Below, in pieces: positions 1-4,791 of a stretch of 7,257 nt of DNA (position 1 is its first letter; every line of letters begins with the position of its first letter). Made by a program: the position numbers and the translations under genes. Below the pieces are notes generated by a model. The model saw only the letters and a list, made by a program, of their open reading frames with translations. It searched no databases and was not told the origin of the DNA. This DNA is from Propionibacteriaceae bacterium (GTDB lineage: Bacteria > Actinomycetota > Actinomycetes > Propionibacteriales > Propionibacteriaceae), in assembly GCA_024636075.1 (NCBI GenBank), contig JAGXHS010000025.1, positions 1 through 7,257 on the forward strand, read 5' to 3'.

Positions 1-124
1 GGTCAACACGATCCGTTCCAGGGAAGCTCACCGCATCTCGGCCGACGATTCGAAGGTGACGGTGCTGGTCATCCCGACCAACGAAGAACTCGCCATGGCC
101 CGCGAGATCATCGCCGCCATCTGA
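1..124 (+). CDS. ackA: Acetate kinase, C-terminal end (partial)
   Basis: The reading frame enters from the left edge (first full codon at base 2) and ends at TGA 122-124, giving 40 residues. The stretch reads RISADDSKV followed by VIPTNEELAMARE, which matches the extreme C-terminus of acetate kinases (the VIPTNEEL element also closes the E. coli enzyme). Acetate kinase converts acetyl-phosphate and ADP to acetate and ATP in the cytosol, the step after Pta, whose gene lies about 1 kb downstream on the opposite strand. The catalytic ATPase-fold residues are all outside the window, so intactness cannot be judged. The gene is convergent with htpX, with 148 bp between the two stop codons. Identity rests on a short but characteristic tail. 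Confidence 0.87.
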   Translation, partial: VNTIRSREAHRISADDSKVTVLVIPTNEELAMAREIIAAI

Positions 125-145
125 GCGGACCGGACTGTTCCGTCC

Positions 146-202
146 ATGGCCCGTCGCGCCTGCGATGGTCCGTCGCGCTTGCGGTGGTGCGCGACGCTTG
201 GG
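146..202. repeat. 19-bp tandem repeat, about three copies
   Basis: Copy 1 (146-164, ATGGCCCGTCGCGCCTGCG) and copy 2 (165-183, ATGGTCCGTCGCGCTTGCG) are directly adjacent and differ at 2 of 19 positions, both C/T. A third, decayed copy follows at 184-202 and matches copy 2 at about 13 of 19 positions. The array fills the middle of the gap between the convergent ackA and htpX genes. No coding function is evident; copy 2 and copy 3 also build the hairpin listed separately. Confidence 0.75.
171..196. terminator. GC-rich hairpin between convergent genes, probable bidirectional terminator
   Basis: CGTCGCGC (171-178) pairs perfectly with GCGCGACG (189-196) around a 10-nt loop, giving an 8-bp, almost all-GC stem. 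It begins about 46 nt after the ackA stop and lies about 77 nt beyond the htpX stop on the other strand. There is no long T tract on either side, so it is not a textbook E. coli terminator, but U-poor hairpins are commonly proposed as terminators in high-GC Gram-positives. The left arm sequence is also present in repeat copy 1 (152-159), so an alternative pairing with a longer loop is possible. Confidence 0.5.
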
Positions 203-272
203 GTCTAGCTGCGGCGTGGGTGACAGACGCAAGGGTGAGGGACTGCTGCTGCCCGACCAAGGAGTGCTGGAG

Positions 273-1163
273 TCAGTGGTGCTCGGGGCCGTCCAGGGAC
301 CGTGCCATGGCTTCGAGCCGTGCGATGCGCTGGGGCATCGGTGGGTGGGTGGCGAACAGGCGTCCGATGTCACGGGCGCGGAACGGGTTCGCGATCATCA
401 GGTGGGACGAGTCGGCGACGCCTCGGGTGGGGACCAATGGTGCCGCGACAACGCCGTGCTCGATCTTGCGCAGCGCGGAGGCCAGCGCCAGTGGGTCGCC
501 GGTGAGGGTTGATCCGTCCTCGTCGGCGTCGTACTCGCGGGTGCGGCTGATGGCCATCTGAATCGCTCCGGCCGCGATGGGAGCCAGGATCGCAGCGACG
601 ATCATCCCCAACGCGTTGCCGCCGTTGCGGCTGCCTCGGGAGTACATGCCACCGAAGGCGACCACCTGGCCAATGGTCGATACCACCCCGGCGATGGCTG
701 AAGCGACTGATCCTGTCAGGATGTCGCGGTTGTACACGTGCATCAGCTCGTGTGCGAGAACTCCGCGCAGCTCCCGCTCACTGAGAATCTGCAGAATCCC
801 GGCCGTGCAGCAGACGGCCGCATTCTCCGGATTCCGACCGGTGGCGAAGGCGTTCGGTGATTGGGTGGGTGAGATGTAGAGCTTGGGCATCGGCTGCCCG
901 GCTCGCTGCGAGAGTTCGCTGACGATGCGATACATCTCCGGCGCCTCAGCTTGGGACACTTCCTGCGCCCGCATCGCCCGGATCGCGATCTTGTCGCTGT
1001 TCCAGTAGCTGTAGGCGGTTGTGGCCAAGCCGATCAAGCCGAAGATGAGGATGAACGAACGATTGCCGGTGCCGACCGCCAGGCCACCGCCGATCAACAG
1101 CAGCACCCCGAACAGTCCGCCGAACAACAGGGCGGTCTTGAGTCCGTTGTAGTGCTTGTGCAT
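273..1163 (-). CDS. htpX: HtpX-family membrane zinc metalloprotease
   Basis: This 296-aa protein is an M48B-family protease of the cytoplasmic membrane that degrades damaged or misfolded membrane proteins. Hydrophobic segments lie at about residues 10-30, 36-53, 150-172 and 184-205. The zinc site is HELMH (H138, E139, H142), and the third ligand is expected to be E210 in SRTREYDADEDG. Other family signatures are NSDK (55-58), NAFATGRNP (104-112), TGDPLALASALRKIE (221-235), MIANPFRA (256-263) and HPPMPQRI (273-280). The overall length and the AAVCCT stretch resemble mycobacterial HtpX. The ATG at 1163 is preceded by GGGAG three bases upstream and a GAGG slightly further back. It follows pta by only 14 nt and its ribosome binding site starts right at the pta stop, so the two are very likely co-transcribed. 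No interrupted motif is seen. Confidence 0.95.
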   Translation of the reverse strand: MHKHYNGLKTALLFGGLFGVLLLIGGGLAVGTGNRSFILIFGLIGLATTAYSYWNSDKIAIRAMRAQEVSQAEAPEMYRIVSELSQRAGQPMPKLYISPTQSPNAFATGRNPENAAVCCTAGILQILSERELRGVLAHELMHVYNRDILTGSVASAIAGVVSTIGQVVAFGGMYSRGSRNGGNALGMIVAAILAPIAAGAIQMAISRTREYDADEDGSTLTGDPLALASALRKIEHGVVAAPLVPTRGVADSSHLMIANPFRARDIGRLFATHPPMPQRIARLEAMARSLDGPEHH

Positions 1164-1177
1164 CGGCTCCCAGTTCC

Positions 1178-3259
1178 TCAGCGGAGCTTGGTGGTGGCTT
1201 TGGGCAGTGACTGGGCCTGAATGGCGGTGATGGCGACGGTGTTCACGATGTCATCCACCAAGGCGCCGCGTGACAGGTCGTTCACTGGTCTGTTCAAGCC
1301 CTGCATCACCGGTCCGATGGCCACGGCTCCCGACGTCCGCTGGACCGCCTTGTACGTGTTGTTCCCGGTGTTCAGGTCCGGGAAGATGAACACGGTCGCC
1401 TCGCCGGCCACTGTCGAACCGGGCATCTTCTTCTTGCCGACCGTGGGATCAACGGCCGCGTCGAACTGGATCGGCCCTTCGATCGGCAGGTCGGGCTCGC
1501 GTTCCTTGAGCATCTCTGTGGCAGCGCGGACCTTGTCCACGTCCGCTCCGGTCCCGGATTCGCCGGTGGAGTAGGACAACATCGCGACTTTGGGAACGAT
1601 GTCGAATGCTCGGGCCGTTTCCACCGACGAGACAGCGATGTCGGCCAGCTGCTCGGCAGTCGGATCCGGGTTCACCGCGCAGTCGGCGTAGACGAGCACC
1701 CGATCAGGCATGCACATCAGGAACGACGAGTTCACCACGTTGACGCCCTTCTTGGTCTTGATGAACTCCAGCGAGGGACGGATGGTGTTCGCGGTGGTGT
1801 TCACCGCACCCGACACCATGCCGTCGGCCATCGAGAAATGCACCATCATGGTCGCGAAGTAGGAGAGGTCGGCCATCTTCTCGCGGGCCTGCTCCAGGGT
1901 GATGCCCTTGTGGGAACGCTGCTTGACGTACTCGGCCGCGAACTTCTCCACCAACATCTTGTTGGTCGGCGAGACGATCTGCGCCTCCTCGACGTCGAAA
2001 CCGAGATCAGCTGCGCGGCTGCGGATCTCGCGTTCGTCACCGAGCAGGATGACCTTGGCCACGCCCCGGTGCAGGATGATCGACGCGGATTCCAGGATCC
2101 GGTCATCGCTAGCCTCCGGCAGTACGATGGTGCGCCGGTCGGTGCGGGCCTGTTGCATCAGCTGGTACTGGAACATCAACGGGGTGCGGATGTCGGAGTG
2201 GGTGACATCAATGGCCTGCAGCAGCGCCTCGTCGTCGACATGTTCATTGAACAAGCGTCGTGCCACCTCGATCTTGCGCGGTGAGGAGGTCATGTGGCCC
2301 TCGATCCCGAACAGGCGCTCCGCGGTGGTGAACGTGCCGGCGGGCGTGGTGCCGATCGGAAGCTCCTGTCTCAGCCCTTCGAGCAGCCGCTTGATCGATT
2401 TGGGTACTTCGTACCCTCCGACGAGGAACAAGGCTGCGAGATTGGGAAAGGTGTCCGATGTGTGCGCGAGCAACAAGCCGGGAAGCAGGTCCAATCGGTC
2501 GCTCGGCACGACGAGCGAGGCTTCTGGTTCGAGTCGATCCAAGAGGTTGGGCAGGCTCATTCCGGCCACCAGGACACTCAGTGACTCCCGATCGAGATTC
2601 TTCTTGTCGCCCATCCAGAAGTTGGCGCCCAGCCGATCGAACTGCTGGCGAACGGTGGGGGCGGCGAGGACCTTGTTTTCCGGCAAGGCGGCGACGAAGG
2701 CATCGTCCAGGGTGTCGAGTTCGGCACGGATCTTGACCAGCTGGTCCTCCTGGCACCTGGTGGCGATCACGCCGACCACTTGGTTGTGCTGGGCGCGGAA
2801 CTCGTGAATCGCGAGTTGTGCTGATCGGAGCACGTCCTTCGCGGACTTGTCCTTTCCGCGCACCACCAGCAGCACAGGGGTGTTCAGGTTGGCGGCGACT
2901 CGGGCGTTGAAGCTCATTTCTGTGGGTGCAGAGACGCCGGTGTAGTCCGAGCCCAGCACGACGATGGCGTCATACTTGCCGTCCAGTGCACCGAACTTGG
3001 AGACGATCGTGGCGAGAGCTTCGTCGGGGTCGTTTGCCACCTCGTCATAGGTGACGCCCACGGCAGTGTCCATCTGTTGGTCCACGGCCGGTTGGCCGAT
3101 CAGTGCCTTGGTCACGTGGTCGTCAGTGGCCGACCTCACCAGCGGGCGGAACACGCCGACGGAGCCGACGGTGCGCGTCAGGGACTCAATCAGTCCCAGA
3201 GCGATGGCGCTCTTACCGACGAGGCCTTCAGGGGATGCGATGTACACACTATTGGTCAC
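1178..3259 (-). CDS. pta: Phosphate acetyltransferase, long (multidomain) form
   Basis: Pta reversibly converts acetyl-CoA and phosphate to acetyl-phosphate and CoA in the cytosol. At 693 aa this is the long form. Residues 1 to about 215 are a BioD-like P-loop domain with GLVGKSAIALGL near the N-terminus; about 220-330 is the DRTGG regulatory domain; about 375-685 is the catalytic PTA_PTB domain. Catalytic-domain signatures are ADGMVSGAVNTTANTIRP (478-495), YADCAVNPDPTAEQ (524-537), LSYSTGESGTGADVDKV (561-577), FDAAVDPTVGKKK (599-611) and GPVMQGLNRPVNDLSRG (649-665). S663, R664 and D670 correspond by motif to the catalytic Ser/Arg/Asp described for the Methanosarcina enzyme. The start is GTG at 3259: an in-frame TGA sits immediately upstream, so no longer start exists, and no Shine-Dalgarno is visible. 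The upstream membrane-protein gene ends 57 nt earlier on the same strand; htpX follows after 14 nt. Its partner ackA is not adjacent but convergent beyond htpX. Confidence 0.97.
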   Translation of the reverse strand: MTNSVYIASPEGLVGKSAIALGLIESLTRTVGSVGVFRPLVRSATDDHVTKALIGQPAVDQQMDTAVGVTYDEVANDPDEALATIVSKFGALDGKYDAIVVLGSDYTGVSAPTEMSFNARVAANLNTPVLLVVRGKDKSAKDVLRSAQLAIHEFRAQHNQVVGVIATRCQEDQLVKIRAELDTLDDAFVAALPENKVLAAPTVRQQFDRLGANFWMGDKKNLDRESLSVLVAGMSLPNLLDRLEPEASLVVPSDRLDLLPGLLLAHTSDTFPNLAALFLVGGYEVPKSIKRLLEGLRQELPIGTTPAGTFTTAERLFGIEGHMTSSPRKIEVARRLFNEHVDDEALLQAIDVTHSDIRTPLMFQYQLMQQARTDRRTIVLPEASDDRILESASIILHRGVAKVILLGDEREIRSRAADLGFDVEEAQIVSPTNKMLVEKFAAEYVKQRSHKGITLEQAREKMADLSYFATMMVHFSMADGMVSGAVNTTANTIRPSLEFIKTKKGVNVVNSSFLMCMPDRVLVYADCAVNPDPTAEQLADIAVSSVETARAFDIVPKVAMLSYSTGESGTGADVDKVRAATEMLKEREPDLPIEGPIQFDAAVDPTVGKKKMPGSTVAGEATVFIFPDLNTGNNTYKAVQRTSGAVAIGPVMQGLNRPVNDLSRGALVDDIVNTVAITAIQAQSLPKATTKLR

Positions 3260-3265
3260 TCATTG

Positions 3266-3271
3266 ACCATA
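3266..3271 (-). promoter_or_regulatory. Candidate -10 box for a leaderless pta transcript
   Basis: Read on the minus strand this is TATGGT, fitting the actinobacterial TANNNT -10 consensus, and it ends six bases before the GTG start of pta. With no Shine-Dalgarno in front of that GTG, transcription starting at or next to the G of the start codon (a leaderless mRNA) is plausible. No convincing -35 hexamer is seen; the expected position overlaps the 3282-3293 palindrome. The assignment is inference from motif and spacing. Confidence 0.4.
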
Positions 3272-3281
3272 TCCACTGATA

Positions 3282-3293
3282 CCGCAGCTGCGG
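3282..3293. repeat. Perfect 12-bp palindrome upstream of pta, possible operator
   Basis: CCGCAGCTGCGG is a perfect palindrome. Relative to the pta GTG it spans about -23 to -34, i.e. the spacer and -35 zone of the candidate pta promoter, which is a typical repressor position. Its right half CTGCGG (3288-3293) also pairs with CCGCAG at 3300-3305, so it belongs to a set of overlapping inverted repeats. GC-rich palindromes of this size can arise by chance, so operator function is only a hypothesis. Confidence 0.35.
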
Positions 3294-3296
3294 GCC

Positions 3297-3318
3297 GAGC
3301 CGCAGAGATGCGCGGCTC
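3297..3318 (-). terminator. Hairpin at the stop codon of the membrane-protein gene, weak terminator or attenuator candidate
   Basis: GAGCCGC (3297-3303) and GCGGCTC (3312-3318) form a 7-bp stem with an 8-nt loop. On the minus strand it starts inside the TGA stop of the 153-aa gene and lies in the 57-nt gap before pta. There is no T tract. It partly overlaps the 3288-3305 hairpin, so the two cannot form together. It may reduce read-through into pta or simply reflect GC-rich sequence. Confidence 0.3.
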
Positions 3319-3778
3319 AGTGCGCCGCGTAACCTTCTGGCTCCGACGTCGTGGAACCTGCCTTGTTGACCAGGTGACCGATCACCAGCCCGTCGAGCAG
3401 CCCGATGCTTCCGCCAGCCCAGATCACCCATTCCTGCTGCGGCCACACCGCCGTGACCGGGTAGGTGGCCAGCCAGGTAAGGGCGAACACGGTCCAGAAG
3501 GCGCGCGCTCGCTGCATGTGCCGCATCGCGGTGCTGTAGTGCCCGGCAACGAATGTGCCCAGGGCGCCCGTTGCGGCGCCAATGACGATCAGCCCGAACA
3601 GCAACCCCCACCAGAAACCCAAGCTGAACAGCAGCACGGCGGCGACGATGGAGGAGATGCCGATCAGCACGAAATGGAACGCGTATTTGCTCTTCGCGCG
3701 TGCGTCGAGTTGGGCCACCGCATCGGGATCGGCGATCCCCATGATGCGCTGCTGGTCGTCCGACTGGGGGCTGCTCAT
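3317..3778 (-). CDS. Small integral membrane protein of unknown function
   Basis: I do not recognise this 153-aa protein. A polar N-terminus (1-32, with an acidic/basic stretch DPDAVAQLDARAKSK) is followed by four probable transmembrane helices at about 33-53, 55-78, 93-112 and 117-137. The loop between helices 2 and 3 carries HYSTAMRHMQRAR and should face the cytoplasm by the positive-inside rule, and the C-terminus is short and polar. Start is ATG at 3778; no good Shine-Dalgarno precedes it. The clear alternation of hydrophobic segments supports it as a real gene over its other frames. It precedes pta by 57 nt on the same strand and may be co-transcribed with pta-htpX; it is divergent from nfo across 60 bp. 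No catalytic motif or signal peptide is visible, so no function is assigned. Confidence 0.8.
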   Translation of the reverse strand: MSSPQSDDQQRIMGIADPDAVAQLDARAKSKYAFHFVLIGISSIVAAVLLFSLGFWWGLLFGLIVIGAATGALGTFVAGHYSTAMRHMQRARAFWTVFALTWLATYPVTAVWPQQEWVIWAGGSIGLLDGLVIGHLVNKAGSTTSEPEGYAAH

Positions 3779-3825
3779 GCTTCAGTGTGGCAATGCCAGG
3801 CGGGAAATGCAGGCAGCGTCGCGGA

Positions 3826-3831
3826 TAGAGT
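3826..3831 (+). promoter_or_regulatory. Candidate -10 box for a leaderless nfo transcript
   Basis: TAGAGT fits TANNNT and ends seven bases before the nfo ATG at 3839. There is no Shine-Dalgarno at the usual distance in front of that ATG, so a leaderless transcript starting at the A of the start codon is plausible. No -35 consensus is visible about 17 bp upstream. An in-frame GTG at 3830 would overlap this box, which argues mildly against it as the start. Confidence 0.4.
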
Positions 3832-3838
3832 GCTGAAC

Positions 3839-4633
3839 ATGACTTTCACGATCGGAGCGCACGTCGACCAGACCGATCCGGTGGCGGAAGCCATCAGCAG
3901 AGGCGCCGGACTCTCGCAGTTCTTCCTGGGCGACCCCCAGGGGTGGAAGGGGCCGACGATCGCCTTCGACGGTGGTGCTGATGCTCTGTCTGAGGCGGCA
4001 CGTGCAGCGGGGGTTGATTTGTGGATTCATGCTCCGTACGTGCTGAACATCGCCAGCACCAACAACCGGGTACGCATTCCGTCGCGCAAGCTGTTGCAGC
4101 AGACTGTCATTGCGGCTGCCAGCATCGGCGCCAAGGGAGTCATCGTGCATGGCGGGCACGTCACGGCCAAGGACGATCCCGCGGTGGGACTCGACAACTG
4201 GCGCAAGTGCATCGACGGGTTGGAGATGTCGGTGCCGATCCTGATCGAGAACACCGCAGGCGGTGCGAATGCGATGGCGCGCCAGCTGGAGCGGATCGAT
4301 CAGTTGTGGTCGGCCATCGAACCAGCGGCTGATTCGGACAAGGTCGGTTTCTGTCTGGACACGTGCCACGCTCACGCTGGTGGGCTGGTCCTTGACGGCC
4401 TGGTGGACAGGATCATGGCGATCACCGGGAGGATCGAGCTGGTGCACTGCAACGATTCGCGCGACGACTTCGACTCCGGAGCCGATCGACATGCCAATCT
4501 CGGAGAAGGACACGCAGACCCGGAGGGAATTGTCCAGGTGGTGGTTCAGGCCAACGCACCGGTGGTCCTGGAGACACCAGGCGGCGCCGAAGGACATCGA
4601 GCCGACATCGAGTGGCTCCTTTCGAAGGTTTGA
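3839..4633 (+). CDS. nfo: Deoxyribonuclease IV (endonuclease IV, AP endonuclease family 2)
   Basis: This 264-aa TIM-barrel enzyme cleaves DNA 5' to abasic sites and removes 3'-blocking groups in base excision repair, using three metal ions (zinc in the well-studied enzymes). All nine metal ligands expected from E. coli Nfo can be placed: H64 (IHAPY), H104 (IVHGGH), E137 (LIENTAGG), D174 and H177 (CLDTCHAHAGG), H203 (VHCNDS), D216 and H218 (GADRHANLGEGH) and E245 (VLETPGG). The N-terminal GAHVD with H7 and SQFFLGDPQGWK (26-37) are also typical. It is somewhat shorter than the E. coli enzyme (285 aa) and close to the compact mycobacterial form (about 250 aa). ATG 3839 was chosen because homology begins there and a TANNNT box lies seven bases upstream; GTG 3830, three codons earlier, is the alternative. 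The open frame extends further upstream, but opposite the membrane-protein gene and without family resemblance. Confidence 0.95.
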   Translation: MTFTIGAHVDQTDPVAEAISRGAGLSQFFLGDPQGWKGPTIAFDGGADALSEAARAAGVDLWIHAPYVLNIASTNNRVRIPSRKLLQQTVIAAASIGAKGVIVHGGHVTAKDDPAVGLDNWRKCIDGLEMSVPILIENTAGGANAMARQLERIDQLWSAIEPAADSDKVGFCLDTCHAHAGGLVLDGLVDRIMAITGRIELVHCNDSRDDFDSGADRHANLGEGHADPEGIVQVVVQANAPVVLETPGGAEGHRADIEWLLSKV

Positions 4634-4637
4634 ACGA

Positions 4638-4658
4638 TCGCCCACCGCCCGGGGGCGA
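4638..4658 (+). terminator. Weak hairpin after nfo, possible terminator
   Basis: TCGCCC (4638-4643) pairs with GGGCGA (4653-4658) around a 9-nt GC-rich loop, beginning four bases after the nfo stop codon. No T run follows, so termination is uncertain. It lies upstream of the candidate fadD promoter, consistent with nfo and fadD being separate transcription units. Confidence 0.3.
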
Positions 4659-4705
4659 GCCCGAGAGCTTCTCATCCTCCGCACGTCGCCGCACGCGTCA
4701 GCGGC

Positions 4706-4711
4706 TACAAT
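4706..4711 (+). promoter_or_regulatory. Candidate fadD promoter, -10 TACAAT
   Basis: TACAAT differs from the TATAAT consensus at one position and stands out in this GC-rich intergenic gap (4634-4791). Transcription would begin near 4718, giving a leader of roughly 74 nt before the fadD ATG. The bases 16-18 bp upstream do not resemble TTGACA. Confidence 0.45.
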
Positions 4712-4720
4712 TGGGCCCAC

Positions 4721-4736
4721 CTTACGGGTACGTGAG
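4721..4736. repeat. Imperfect inverted repeat just downstream of the fadD promoter, possible operator
   Basis: CTTACG (4721-4726) and CGTGAG (4731-4736) are inverted with one mismatch around GGTA. The site lies immediately after the expected transcription start, where a TetR- or GntR-type lipid regulator could block initiation. Regulators of that kind commonly control acyl-CoA ligase genes in actinobacteria, but nothing in the window identifies one, and the repeat is short. Confidence 0.25.
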
Positions 4737-4791
4737 TCAGCCGGTTCGTGTGGTGATGCCCCCGCGCCGATCCACGGGACAGAGGAGTCGA

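Noticed and set aside
165..561. Two overlapping + strand open frames of 115 and 125 codons after ackA
   Set aside because: They start within the tandem repeat and run antisense into the 3' end of htpX; compositions look random and no ribosome binding site is evident.
1899..2807. 302-codon open frame on the + strand inside pta
   Set aside because: Ser/Arg-rich low-complexity translation opposite the well-supported pta; no motif and no convincing start signal.
3077..3838. Upstream extension of the nfo frame by 254 codons
   Set aside because: The extension runs antisense through pta and the membrane-protein gene, and endonuclease IV homology begins only at ATG 3839.
4612..4791. Upstream extension of fadD by 60 codons
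   Set aside because: It overlaps the end of nfo, has no family resemblance, and ATG 4792 has a strong AGAGGAG in front of it.
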